Positions 1-8,594 of a stretch of DNA of 23,406 bases are shown here, piece by piece; the stretch's first letter is position 1; each line of letters starts with the position of its first letter. Under the pieces are notes generated by a model, which did no database searches, had not been told where the DNA came from, and saw nothing but the letters and a program-made list of their open reading frames with translations. A program made the position numbers and the translations under genes. Source of the DNA: CAZPAH01 sp964584495. Lineage in GTDB: Bacteria; Krumholzibacteriota; Krumholzibacteriia; Krumholzibacteriales; Krumholzibacteriaceae. The DNA is taken from the NCBI GenBank assembly GCA_964584495.1, contig CAZPAH010000035.1, positions 1 to 23,406 on the forward strand, in the 5' to 3' direction.

Positions 1-130
1 CCAGGATGAAATCTATACCGGCCTCGTCGATCAGCCTCGTGGTGAGAAAATCGTACGATGTTATCGCAGCGATCTTCTCCCCGTTACGCTTCATCTGGAG
101 GATAGTACTCCGGGTCACTTTTTTCCTCAT
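1..130 (-). CDS. panB: 3-methyl-2-oxobutanoate hydroxymethyltransferase, N-terminal fragment
   Basis: PanB makes ketopantoate from 2-oxoisovalerate and 5,10-methylene-tetrahydrofolate, the first committed step of pantothenate and CoA synthesis in the cytoplasm. Only the first 43 residues lie in the window; the gene runs off the left edge. The visible part matches the PanB N-terminus: a basic leader, then a strand ending in T-S-Y-D-F (Asp27), followed by the LIDEAGID segment that in full-length PanB leads into the GDSL motif (outside this window). The ATG overlaps the TGA of the upstream kinase gene as ATGA, and a GGAGGA Shine-Dalgarno sits 9 nt upstream, so translational coupling is likely. 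The folate genes in the same string fit, because PanB uses a folate cofactor. The family call is firm although the piece is short. Confidence 0.85.
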   Translation of the reverse strand, partial: MRKKVTRSTILQMKRNGEKIAAITSYDFLTTRLIDEAGIDFIL

Positions 131-804
131 AATGGACCGTCCTCCCAGGATGGCACATAATACCCCGTACCTTCGAACTTTTCCGAGATTCTCGAGAAGA
201 AATCATCGAGCTGATCCCTATTCGACGTGAAATCGAGTTGATTCGTGTTTATTATCAGAAGCGGCGACTCGTCGTAGTGGAAGAAGAAATGGTTGAAAGC
301 CTCGTTCAGTCCACTCAGGTAATCCTCGCTGATATCCTTTTCGAAAGATCTGCCCCTCTTCCTTATCCTCTGAAGCAGCACCTCCGGATCGGCCTGAAGG
401 TATATCACGAGGTCCGGCGTGAGGATCTTTCCTTCAAGAAGGGAATGAAGCCTGTTGTATAGAACCAACTCGTCGTCCCCCAGCACGGCGTGCGCATATA
501 TCTTGTCCTTGGCGAAAAGGTAGTCCGCGACGAAAAGGCCCGAGAAAAGATCGTGCTGCGCTATTTCGATCTGTTGCCTGTAGCGGTTGAGGAGAAAGAA
601 CAGCTGCGCCTGGAAGGCGAATCCCGGCATATCGCCGTAGAACCTCTCGATAAAAGGGTTATCGTCGACCTCCTCCAGAAATAGCCTTGCCCCCGTTTCC
701 TCGCTTATGATTCTGGAAAGAGTCGTTTTCCCCGATCCGATATTCCCCTCGATCGCTATATACCCGATACCGTTCGAGATGAGCTTCTTTTTCAAATCTT
801 CCAT
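127..804 (-). CDS. deoxynucleoside kinase (deoxyadenosine/deoxyguanosine kinase family)
   Basis: Salvage kinase of the dNK/thymidine kinase 2 fold that phosphorylates deoxynucleosides with ATP. From the ATG at 804 the protein has 225 residues, usual for the family. A P-loop GNIGSGKT lies at residues 20-27, followed by EEVDDNPF (the family's E-x-V-x-x-NPF substrate segment), a DYLFAKDKI segment, and an arginine-rich lid RIRKRGRSFE. An in-frame TTG at 846 would add 14 residues, but neither start has a clear Shine-Dalgarno. I prefer the ATG because the P-loop is then near its usual place. It lies 67 nt after folK and overlaps panB by 4 nt. The substrate (dA, dG or other) cannot be read from the sequence. 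Confidence 0.85.
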   Translation of the reverse strand: MEDLKKKLISNGIGYIAIEGNIGSGKTTLSRIISEETGARLFLEEVDDNPFIERFYGDMPGFAFQAQLFFLLNRYRQQIEIAQHDLFSGLFVADYLFAKDKIYAHAVLGDDELVLYNRLHSLLEGKILTPDLVIYLQADPEVLLQRIRKRGRSFEKDISEDYLSGLNEAFNHFFFHYDESPLLIINTNQLDFTSNRDQLDDFFSRISEKFEGTGYYVPSWEDGPL

Positions 805-811
805 ATGGGAT

Positions 812-840
812 ACGGTAGTGAAAAAAACACTATCTGTCAA
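812..840 (-). promoter_or_regulatory. possible sigma70-type promoter for the deoxynucleoside kinase
   Basis: On the minus strand a perfect -35 TTGACA (835-840) is followed after 17 nt by a poor -10, TACCGT (812-817). The expected start of transcription falls 7-8 nt later, on or next to the ATG at 804. That would give a leaderless mRNA and would explain the missing Shine-Dalgarno. The -10 match is weak (3 of 6), so this is a suggestion only; read-through from folK is the alternative. Confidence 0.25.
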
Positions 841-871
841 TATCAATCCAACTGGTTAAAATTGAAGTAGT

Positions 872-1414
872 TTAGAAGATGATAGATCTCGACGATATCC
901 TCCTGACTTTCCCTTTGCGGTCGAGTCGTGATAGGATATCCCGAATCGTATCCCGACCGGGTGGAACTACCGTCAGCGGAGCGAGTTCCACGAGTGGAAC
1001 CAGCACGAACGCGCGCCCTTCGAATCTGGGGTGGGGAATGACGAGATCCGGCTCGTTCAGCCGGATTCCTCCATAGAGAATGATATCTACATCTACCGTC
1101 CTGTCCCGGCCGGCCTTCTCTCTATCCCTGCCGAACTCCTTCTCGACAGTATTGCATAGTTCGAGCAATCCGAAAGGATCGAGAGAGGTCAGAACCGTGC
1201 AGACGGCGTTCACGAACGGCCCGGAAAACCCTTCACCCTCCGGCTCGGTTTCGTAAAGAGAGCTGAGTCCCGTTACGGTCAGTCCCGCCGAACGAGCAAG
1301 CCTGTTTGCGGCGGCCAGAACGAACCATTCCCTTGTGCCGCGGTTCGAACCCAGCGACAGAACCGCTTCCGCCGGCTTACCGGTCGGCTTCACGTTCGAC
1401 GATGACTGCGACAT
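872..1414 (-). CDS. folK: 2-amino-4-hydroxy-6-hydroxymethyldihydropteridine pyrophosphokinase
   Basis: HPPK transfers pyrophosphate from ATP to 6-hydroxymethyl-dihydropterin in folate synthesis. Family marks include the opening strand LSLGSNRG, the central ETEPEG, the signature RTVDVDIILYGG with its metal-binding aspartates, and IPHPRFEGRAFVLVPLVELAP near the end. The length of 180 residues is slightly above the usual 160, owing to about 15 polar residues before the first strand. The chosen ATG overlaps the 3' end of folB by 38 nt and has only a weak Shine-Dalgarno; an in-frame GTG 21 nt further in is an alternative. The preceding folB makes its substrate, so the two act consecutively. Confidence 0.93.
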   Translation of the reverse strand: MSQSSSNVKPTGKPAEAVLSLGSNRGTREWFVLAAANRLARSAGLTVTGLSSLYETEPEGEGFSGPFVNAVCTVLTSLDPFGLLELCNTVEKEFGRDREKAGRDRTVDVDIILYGGIRLNEPDLVIPHPRFEGRAFVLVPLVELAPLTVVPPGRDTIRDILSRLDRKGKVRRISSRSIIF

Positions 1415-1745
1415 GATCCAGGTTGTTGGGGAAAGGCAGGGTCAGCTTGCGTATCGTTACCTTTATACGTTTGACGGGAAAACTGTTCAGGATTCCGGAG
1501 CAGATAGCATCGGCCAGAGTTTCCATCAAGTTAAAACGGTTCTTTTCGACCGTCTCCATCACCTTAAGGTAAACCCTCTCGTAATTGACGGTATCCTCGA
1601 GAGAATCCGTCACACATGCCTTGGTGAAATCGTGGCAGAACTCTACATCGATCTGTAGCTTCTGCCCGACCTCTCTCTCCATCGGGGATACACCGTAATA
1701 TCCGAAAACGTTTATCCCCTTGAGAACGATCTTCTCCTCGAGCAA
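1377..1745 (-). CDS. folB: dihydroneopterin aldolase
   Basis: FolB cleaves dihydroneopterin to 6-hydroxymethyl-dihydropterin and glycolaldehyde, feeding FolK. The 122-residue protein has the usual length and motifs: IVLKGINVFGYYGVSPMERE (active-site Glu region), the VNYERVY segment, METLADAI, and the late strand VTIRKLTLP carrying the conserved Lys. The start is TTG, not ATG; it is fixed by a near-perfect AAGGAGGT at 1751-1758 with 5 nt spacing, and the tunnel-fold strand begins 4-5 residues later. The gene begins 20 nt after the dapL stop and overlaps folK by 38 nt, indicating one transcript. Confidence 0.95.
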   Translation of the reverse strand: MLEEKIVLKGINVFGYYGVSPMEREVGQKLQIDVEFCHDFTKACVTDSLEDTVNYERVYLKVMETVEKNRFNLMETLADAICSGILNSFPVKRIKVTIRKLTLPFPNNLDHVAVIVEREADR

Positions 1746-1750
1746 GCAGG

Positions 1751-1758
1751 ACCTCCTT
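1751..1758 (-). promoter_or_regulatory. ribosome binding site fixing the TTG start of folB
   Basis: AAGGAGGT on the minus strand, fully complementary to the 16S tail, lies 5 nt before TTG at 1745. No ATG is available at the correct distance, so TTG is the start. It occupies most of the 20-nt gap between dapL and folB. Confidence 0.85.
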
Positions 1759-1765
1759 GAAATCC

Positions 1766-2929
1766 CTAATCCCGATTATTATAACCCTCTATAATTTTCC
1801 CGGCCCTTGCTATTGTATCCGTGTCGGCCGTCATTGACAACCTGAAATAACCCTCCCCGTGCCGGCCGAAACCGACTCCGGGGGTGGCCACTATGCCCGT
1901 GTCCTCCAGAAGCCGGGCGCAAAATCTTATCGAACCGTCCTTCCCGGGGGTTCGTACCCAGAAGTAGAATGTCGCGGAAGGCGAGGAAAATGAAAAACCG
2001 GCTTTCTCGAGGCTCTTTGCTAGAATCTTCCTCCGCTCGAGAAATACCTTCCTTGTCCTTCCCGTGATCTCCTCGTAGCCATCACGCAGTATCGAGCCGA
2101 CCGCCAGCTGGATCGCGCTGAACACGCCGGAGTCGATATTGGCTTTCAGCAAGCCGAGGGACGATATTACCTCCGGAGAACCGATCGCAAAACCGATCCT
2201 CCAGCCGGTTATCGAGAATGTCTTGGAGAAAGAGAAGAACTCGATGTACCGGGCCTGGCTTTTCCTTGCAACAGGAAAGAGCACCGCCGGTCTCTCATCG
2301 AAGAAGATCTCGCTGTAGGCCGCGTCGTTGGCGATCAATATATTGTTTTCCCTGCATGTCCTCGCCGCCGATTCGAAGATCTCGGAAGCGATTACGGCCG
2401 ATGTCGGATTGTTGGGGTAATTCAAAAAGAGTAGTTTCGCCCTCTCGAGAAGACCTCCGTCGAGCGAACCCGGATCGGCCCAGTAACCGTTGGATTCGGA
2501 GATCGGTACCCTAATGGGCTGTGCGTCCGCGAAGATCACCGAGGAATTGTAGACGGGATAGCCGGGATCTGGGATCAGAACCAAGTCCCCCGGATCCGTC
2601 ACGGCCAGAGGGAGATGGGCTATAGCCTCTTTACTGCCTATCGTGACGAGCAACTCATCCCGACCGAGATCGGTGCCGTGAATATCCTTCGCCCACCCCC
2701 TGATCGCATCGACCAGCTCGGGATGTCCCCTGCCGGAAGGGTACCGGTGCACATCACGCCCGTCGAGACAGGCGACAAGCTTTTTAACTAGTTCGGGGGG
2801 GGCTCCGAGGTCGGGATCGCCGATGCCGAGGTCCAGAACCTCTCTGCCCGACCGGGCGAACTCAGCCTTGCGCCTGTCGATTTCTTCAAACAAATATGCC
2901 GGAAGCTGCTCGAGCCTCTTGGATCGCAT
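1766..2929 (-). CDS. dapL: LL-diaminopimelate aminotransferase-like class I/II PLP aminotransferase
   Basis: Fold-type I PLP aminotransferase of 387 residues, closest by motif to the DapL/AlaC group. DapL converts tetrahydrodipicolinate directly to LL-diaminopimelate for lysine and peptidoglycan synthesis. Visible marks are DLGIGDPDLGAP near the start, HRYPSGRGHPELVDAI, LIPDPGYPVY, the NYPNNPT motif at 170-176, NDAAYSEI with Asp202 and Tyr205 for PLP, the PLP lysine K236 within SFSKTFSITGWRIG, and the late Arg in YFRLSMTA. The start ATG has GGAG 9 nt upstream. The gene leads the string to folB, folK, dNK and panB and follows a lipoprotein gene by 32 nt. Related aminotransferases acting on other amino acids share these motifs, so the substrate is inferred. 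Confidence 0.82.
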   Translation of the reverse strand: MRSKRLEQLPAYLFEEIDRRKAEFARSGREVLDLGIGDPDLGAPPELVKKLVACLDGRDVHRYPSGRGHPELVDAIRGWAKDIHGTDLGRDELLVTIGSKEAIAHLPLAVTDPGDLVLIPDPGYPVYNSSVIFADAQPIRVPISESNGYWADPGSLDGGLLERAKLLFLNYPNNPTSAVIASEIFESAARTCRENNILIANDAAYSEIFFDERPAVLFPVARKSQARYIEFFSFSKTFSITGWRIGFAIGSPEVISSLGLLKANIDSGVFSAIQLAVGSILRDGYEEITGRTRKVFLERRKILAKSLEKAGFSFSSPSATFYFWVRTPGKDGSIRFCARLLEDTGIVATPGVGFGRHGEGYFRLSMTADTDTIARAGKIIEGYNNRD

Positions 2930-2938
2930 TGATTATAC

Positions 2939-2952
2939 TCCGCCCGGGCGGA
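2939..2952. repeat. 14-bp perfect palindrome before dapL
   Basis: TCCGCCCGGGCGGA reads the same on both strands. It lies in the 32-nt gap between the lipoprotein stop and the dapL start and includes the GGAG that serves as dapL's Shine-Dalgarno. It could fold in the mRNA and mask ribosome binding, or be chance in GC-rich DNA. Confidence 0.4.
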
Positions 2953-2961
2953 TCCAATCCG

Positions 2962-4671
2962 TCAATCGTAGGAATGGAAGATCGCGGCTTCGGTATTCGG
3001 ATAGTTTATGGGATCGGCCACGGGCATTGGAGCGTATATCCCTTCGTTGTCGTCCTCGAAAAATACCCTCAACCATGTATAATTCACGTCAATTTCCCTC
3101 TGAGTGCTCCAAGGAATCGACGGCGTTGCGTATGCCCAGGTACCCTCGTTGACGTTGTATACCACTATCGTGGAGAACGAATCCTCCGATCCTTTACCCT
3201 TTCTAACCATCCTGAAACCGATCTTCGGATTGTCCAAGTCTCTCGACCAGGCCAATCCATGGATGCCGTCGGTCGATCTTTCACGGACATAGATCGGGGA
3301 ACTCGAAACGACCCCCGAAGCGCTGACCATGAATATGCCGTCCTCCGTTACGACGGCGCATTCGCTTCCGTCCGGCGCCCATGCTACCTCGGTGGCTCCA
3401 TAGATGCCGCCGATAACCTCGGCGGTCTCTGCCATATAATCGAAGAAACATAGATGTTTCGAGCCGTCGATGAACGCCAGCAACGAGTTCGAGTAGTTCC
3501 ACTGCGGCACCGACTCCTCCGTAATCGCTATTCCCGCCTCCCCGAAGATCCCGATGTCATCGGTCAGCATCAGGGCCCTTCTTTGGTTTAGATCGGGATG
3601 CCCTGCAACGATCGGAATCAGGCAGGGCTCGAAAAAGTCGCAAGTGTCACCCTCCTCGCCGTTACCCACGAAGTAAACGATACAATCTTCATTGGGTGTT
3701 ATTAGCGGAAGCATATTCCTGTAGTATCTGTGAAATGTTACCAGGTTGGGACCGATCTGAACCTGAGTCGAATCGTGGCTCTGCGTGCATGTCGTTGTGG
3801 TATTCGGCGTCGTCCAGAACTTGATATTGAAGAGATCTTCCGTGCCGTCATTGGCCTGACCCACTATCCTCGCCTGCCAGGCCACCATCGTACCTTCCTC
3901 ATTGCATGTCGGATACCTGTGCTGATTCCTCCTGTAGACCTGCGGTCCGCCGTTGTCCTGTGAAATATTAACGGTGCTGCCGAAGATCACGGGGAATTTC
4001 CACACATTCATCCTTTGCTGCCTCAGATATTCGTAATAATACTCATACATCGAGCCGACCACTACGGGATCGCTTTGAGAGGTCGAGAAGCAGAACTCGA
4101 GTCCTCCCTCGTCGTGTCCGTGGCTGGAGATCACGGTCACGTTGCCCGGCGAGTTGTAGCTGTAGACATGGAATCCCTCGAAGGCCGGATTAGTAGGGGA
4201 CTGCCCGATCGCATTGCCGATAAAAGTCAGCTTGCTGAAATATTTTTTAGGCCTTACGCTGAAGCGCTTTCCGGTCACGATACGCTCGAACTCCCTCACC
4301 ATCACCAGCTTGTCTATGACATCGGAGGCACCTTCAACCGTAGCGTTGACCGAGATGTTGTAGGTTCCCGTCTGCTCCGGCGTCTTCCAGACCGCAACGG
4401 GTCCAGTAGCTACAAGCAGCGATCCCGCTTCAGCCTGCCAGGTATAGCGGCCGAAAGCGCCGGGAGTGGAAGAACCGTTCACAACTATCGTCAGCGTGTC
4501 GATCTCCCCTGGCGAAGGGGCGAGGGGACTGCTGATTATCATCATCAGGTCGATCTCCGCAGGTGGAGCGGGATTGACTGACGTACTGTTATCGCATCCG
4601 GTCATGAATACCATTGTAAAAGGTATAGACAGAACGAGCGCCAACGATAAAACACCTTTACACCGGTTCAA
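2962..4671 (-). CDS. surface lipoprotein with Ig-like domain and PD40/TolB-like beta-propeller
   Basis: Predicted lipoprotein of 569 residues. Residues 1-26 form a lipoprotein signal ending in MTGC (Cys26), with Asp27 at the +2 position. Residues about 40-125 look like an Ig-like/cadherin-type sandwich (APSPGEIDTLTIVVNG, YTWQAEAG, GTYNISVNATV). The rest has repeated propeller blades typical of PD40/TolB, for example LITPNEDCIVYF, WNYSNSLLAFIDG, VAWAPDGSECAVV and LAWSRDLDNPKIGF. TolB-type propellers usually bind protein or peptide partners in the envelope; the partner here is unknown. The start is TTG with GGAGG at 4678-4682. It lies alone between the groEL terminator and dapL. Asp+2 means inner-membrane retention in Escherichia coli, but that rule may not hold in this lineage. 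Confidence 0.8.
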   Translation of the reverse strand: MNRCKGVLSLALVLSIPFTMVFMTGCDNSTSVNPAPPAEIDLMMIISSPLAPSPGEIDTLTIVVNGSSTPGAFGRYTWQAEAGSLLVATGPVAVWKTPEQTGTYNISVNATVEGASDVIDKLVMVREFERIVTGKRFSVRPKKYFSKLTFIGNAIGQSPTNPAFEGFHVYSYNSPGNVTVISSHGHDEGGLEFCFSTSQSDPVVVGSMYEYYYEYLRQQRMNVWKFPVIFGSTVNISQDNGGPQVYRRNQHRYPTCNEEGTMVAWQARIVGQANDGTEDLFNIKFWTTPNTTTTCTQSHDSTQVQIGPNLVTFHRYYRNMLPLITPNEDCIVYFVGNGEEGDTCDFFEPCLIPIVAGHPDLNQRRALMLTDDIGIFGEAGIAITEESVPQWNYSNSLLAFIDGSKHLCFFDYMAETAEVIGGIYGATEVAWAPDGSECAVVTEDGIFMVSASGVVSSSPIYVRERSTDGIHGLAWSRDLDNPKIGFRMVRKGKGSEDSFSTIVVYNVNEGTWAYATPSIPWSTQREIDVNYTWLRVFFEDDNEGIYAPMPVADPINYPNTEAAIFHSYD

Positions 4672-4677
4672 GTCAAA

Positions 4678-4682
4678 CCTCC
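4678..4682 (-). promoter_or_regulatory. ribosome binding site for the TTG start of the propeller lipoprotein
   Basis: GGAGG on the minus strand, 6 nt before TTG at 4671. An ATG just upstream (ATGGAGGTTTGA) runs into a stop after three codons, so TTG is the usable start, and it gives a normal signal peptide. Confidence 0.7.
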
Positions 4683-4746
4683 ATGTCTACGTTAGGAAAC
4701 ACACCCTGGTCGTCCTACTCCACATCCTCTTCCTGCGCTTTCGGAT

Positions 4747-4802
4747 ATTATCAATCTATCCTGTACCGATTGTAAAATATGAAGGTTTATGCCCAAATTC
4801 AA
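4747..4802 (-). promoter_or_regulatory. candidate promoters for the propeller lipoprotein gene
   Basis: Two overlapping sigma70-type candidates lie on the minus strand downstream of the groEL terminator. The first is TTGAAT (4797-4802), 17 nt, TATTTT (4774-4779). The second is TTTACA (4771-4776), 18 nt, GATAAT (4747-4752). Either leaves a 5' leader of roughly 70-100 nt before the TTG start. The first shares the string TTTTCACTTGAA with the groES promoter. Confidence 0.4.
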
Positions 4803-4805
4803 GTG

Positions 4806-4850
4806 AAAACTACAAGAAAGGGGCGTCCCTCCTTACGGCGGAACGCCCCC
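4806..4850 (-). terminator. Rho-independent terminator of groES-groEL
   Basis: Read on the minus strand, a stem GGGGCGT/ACGCCCC (arms 4820-4826 and 4843-4849), extendable by GG/CC past one bulged A, is followed by a T-rich run TTTCTTGTAGTTTTC. It begins 23 nt after the groEL stop, so it should end the chaperonin transcript and separate it from the lipoprotein gene. Confidence 0.75.
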
Positions 4851-4872
4851 ATGAGAACCGAATGCGGATCCT

Positions 4873-6507
<1,635 letters not shown>

Positions 6508-6531
6508 TGATATTCACTCCCTTCTACAGGC

Positions 6532-6819
6532 CTATATCACTGCCAGAATATCGCTTTCCCTCAGGATTAGATACTCGATCCCGTCGACGGTGATCTCCGT
6601 GCCGGAGTATTTCCCGTACAGCACCTTGTCTCCCTTCTTCACCTCGAGAGGGACGAGTTTCCCGGTCGTTTCGTTCATTCTACCTTTGCCGACGGCGACG
6701 ATCTCCCCTTCCTGCGGTTTTTCCTTCGCCGTGTCGGGGATGATAATACCACCCTTTTTTACCTCGACCTGATCGATGGGCTTTACTAGAACCCTGTCGG
6801 CCAACGGCTTAATCTTCAT
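6532..6819 (-). CDS. groS: 10 kDa co-chaperonin GroES
   Basis: GroES caps the GroEL ring. It has 95 residues, the normal length, with the N-terminal signature IKPLADRVLVKP, the mobile loop region around VEVKKGGIIIPDTAKEKPQEG that contacts GroEL, and the ending DGIEYLILRESDILAVI typical of the family. GGGAGG lies 5 nt before the ATG. It is the first gene of the groES-groEL operon, behind a sigma70-type promoter and a CIRCE-like operator. Confidence 0.99.
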   Translation of the reverse strand: MKIKPLADRVLVKPIDQVEVKKGGIIIPDTAKEKPQEGEIVAVGKGRMNETTGKLVPLEVKKGDKVLYGKYSGTEITVDGIEYLILRESDILAVI

Positions 6820-6852
6820 TTCGACCTCCCTTTTTTATTTAAAAACAATAAG

Positions 6853-6879
6853 TTGGCACTCCGGGTGCCTGATTGCCAG
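6853..6879 (-). promoter_or_regulatory. CIRCE-like HrcA operator upstream of groES
   Basis: Minus strand reads CTGGCAATC, nine bases, GAGTGCCAA. The classical CIRCE is TTAGCACTC-N9-GAGTGCTAA; the match is 6/9 in the left arm and 8/9 in the right, with the exact N9 spacer. The arms match each other as an inverted repeat at 7 of 9 positions. It lies between the predicted transcription start and the groES Shine-Dalgarno, the usual CIRCE place. HrcA itself is not in the window. Confidence 0.75.
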
Positions 6880-6892
6880 ATTAGTGAAAGAT

Positions 6893-6921
6893 AATATATT
6901 GAGAGCGGAGAAAAATTTCAA
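6893..6921 (-). promoter_or_regulatory. sigma70-type promoter of groES-groEL
   Basis: TTGAAA (6916-6921), 17-nt spacer, TATATT (6893-6898) on the minus strand. Transcription would start near 6886, just upstream of the CIRCE-like operator, leaving a leader of about 65 nt. The -10 matches 5 of 6 consensus positions and the spacing is ideal. Confidence 0.7.
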
Positions 6922-6962
6922 GTGAAAATGTGAAGATTCTCGATAAAAAGAGTAATTCCTGC

Positions 6963-7712
6963 TCAACTATCGCGATCTGCCGCGAAAAGGGCGTTCAAGC
7001 CGATCAAGACCAGATCCGGCTCCACTCGTTCATTGGCTTCAAGGCGGCCGGCCAGAGTACCCGAATCCCCCCCGGTGAGGAGCGTTGCGGCGGACCCGGT
7101 CAGTGAGCGCAGGGAAATCTTTACGAGTTCCCTGACCGCAGCGCTGAAGCCGAATAGCACCCCCGCCGCGATCGCTTCCTCCGTATTCTTTCCGGGAGGT
7201 GGTGATACCGCCCGGTCCAGATCGATCCGAGGCAGAACTGCGGTTCCCTCGCCGAGCGATCCCAACATCATGGAGAGCCCCGGTATTATCGCCCCCCCCT
7301 CGAAACCTCTCACTGAAAGAACGTCGACGGTGACGGCGCTCCCCGCATCTACTATAACCGCTTCGTCGATACCCATGGAAAAGGCTCCGCAAGCTGCGCA
7401 CAGCCGGTCCGGTCCGACCCTTTCCGGTTCATCCACGAGGAGTCTGAAAGGCAGCCGTATCCCCGCCCCCGCCTCTACGATCCCGTCGATATTCCTGCGG
7501 TTCAGTTCATCCCTGAATACTTCGGTCCAACCGGGCACTACGCTCGAGAAGGCTACTCCCGAGGGACTCGCTTCTTCCAGGATCCTTGCGATATCGTTCC
7601 TGCCGGCTTCCCCCGGCATCGTCCAGCGCATCGATATCTTGCCGTTCTCGAAAAGAGCGGCCTTCAGCGAATGATTTCCCCGGTCGACGGTTAGGATACC
7701 CCTCAATATCAT
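6963..7712 (-). CDS. coaX: type III pantothenate kinase
   Basis: CoaX phosphorylates pantothenate, the first step from pantothenate to CoA, and is insensitive to CoA feedback. The 249-residue protein shows the family's three marks: the N-terminal phosphate loop LTVDRGNHSL (usually D-x-G-N-T), the substrate motif VGPDRLCAA, and the second ATP motif VDAGSAVTVDV (usually D-x-G-T-A-x-T) followed by GGAIIPG. The GNH and GSAVT variants are mild departures. The ATG at 7712 overlaps the birA stop as ATGA. However AAAGGA touches that ATG and fits better with the in-frame TTG at 7706, so the first two residues are uncertain. BirA-CoaX adjacency is common in bacteria. It is the last gene before the groES promoter. 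Confidence 0.93.
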   Translation of the reverse strand: MILRGILTVDRGNHSLKAALFENGKISMRWTMPGEAGRNDIARILEEASPSGVAFSSVVPGWTEVFRDELNRRNIDGIVEAGAGIRLPFRLLVDEPERVGPDRLCAACGAFSMGIDEAVIVDAGSAVTVDVLSVRGFEGGAIIPGLSMMLGSLGEGTAVLPRIDLDRAVSPPPGKNTEEAIAAGVLFGFSAAVRELVKISLRSLTGSAATLLTGGDSGTLAGRLEANERVEPDLVLIGLNALFAADRDS

Positions 7713-8506
7713 TCCTTTCTCAGGCTGAGATCGCCGGATGAAAAAACCTTATCCCCCTGGTCGGTCTTGAGCACGACATACCCCGAGGAATTCAGCCCCG
7801 ACAGGGTGCCCCTGTAGACCTCCCCTCCCGTGTCCAGAAGGACATCCTCTCCCCTGAAAAGGAGCCTGCTCTCGAGATCGTACTTGAAAGCACCGAATCC
7901 TTCCCTCGACCAGATGCGGATGAATTCATTGAACCGGCCGAGGATATCGGCCATCAGCTTCCCCCTGTCGAAGGTCATTCCGGTTATCATCCTCAAGGAG
8001 ACCGCAATAGAGGCGATCTCGCCCGGAAAATCGCCGGCCTCTTCGTTAACATCGATGCCCATGCCCAGAACCACGTCCCCGTCCCTCCCCTCCGCAAGAA
8101 TCCCCGCAATCTTCCTCCCCTTGGCGAAGAGATCATTCGGCCATTTGATCCCGATCTCGCAGCCCCGGCTTTCCAGAGTGCCTGCCGCCGCCAGGGCGAG
8201 CAGGGTCGTGAGATTCTCCCTGTCCCCCGAAGGGCGGAGGATAATCGAAAAGACAAGGGACCCCGCCGGCGAGGAAAACCATCTTCGCCCCTTCCTGCCT
8301 GCGCCGGCCGTCTGTTCGGCCGCCACGATGACCGTTCCCTCCGCCGCTCCGGCAAGGCACGCCTTCAGCGCAACGGCGTTGGTCGAATCGACCCTGTCGA
8401 AAAGGACCACCCTACCCCGGAAGATCGAAGCTCCGGCTTCCAGAAACCTGTCGATCCTCGCCGGGTGCAGATCCTCTGCTGGACCGTACCTGTCATCATC
8501 TCTCAT
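7709..8506 (-). CDS. birA: biotin--[acetyl-CoA-carboxylase] ligase, without repressor domain
   Basis: Biotin protein ligase activates biotin as biotinyl-AMP and attaches it to the biotin carrier domain of acyl-CoA carboxylases. The catalytic domain is complete: FDRVDSTN, the adenylate loop GAGRKGRRW at 68-76, KWPNDL at 121-126, the RKIAGILAE segment with a conserved Lys, and GMGIDVN. A small C-terminal domain follows (GTLSGLNSSGYVVL). At 265 residues there is no N-terminal winged helix, so it should be a ligase only and not a biotin-operon repressor. The ATG lacks a well-spaced Shine-Dalgarno. The gene overlaps coaX by 4 nt and follows nadC by 88 nt. Confidence 0.94.
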   Translation of the reverse strand: MRDDDRYGPAEDLHPARIDRFLEAGASIFRGRVVLFDRVDSTNAVALKACLAGAAEGTVIVAAEQTAGAGRKGRRWFSSPAGSLVFSIILRPSGDRENLTTLLALAAAGTLESRGCEIGIKWPNDLFAKGRKIAGILAEGRDGDVVLGMGIDVNEEAGDFPGEIASIAVSLRMITGMTFDRGKLMADILGRFNEFIRIWSREGFGAFKYDLESRLLFRGEDVLLDTGGEVYRGTLSGLNSSGYVVLKTDQGDKVFSSGDLSLRKE

Positions 8507-8544
8507 ACCTATCGGAATACCGCCTTGCTCGATAGCGCCCTAAC

Positions 8545-8575
8545 CCGGTGTAAGGGCCTTTACCCTTTCACCCGG
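8545..8575. repeat. hairpin-forming inverted repeat between nadC and birA
   Basis: Arms CCGGTGTAAGGG (8545-8556) and CCCTTTCACCCGG (8563-8575) pair over about 11 bp with one bulge and one mismatch around a 6-nt loop. No T-run follows on either strand, so it is not a standard terminator. In the minus-strand mRNA it lies about 40 nt before the birA start and could set relative expression of birA and coaX, or protect the 3' end of an upstream message. Confidence 0.5.
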
Positions 8576-8594
8576 ACGGATCTCGCCGGGAGTC

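Noticed and set aside
2932..2937. Perfect TATAAT just upstream of dapL on the minus strand
   Set aside because: It lies 2 nt before the ATG, so transcription would start inside the gene, and no -35 is at the right distance (TTGACG is 22 nt away).
4015..4581. Long plus-strand open frames opposite the lipoprotein, groEL, valS and other genes
   Set aside because: They are antisense shadows of genes with clear family motifs and lack ribosome binding sites.
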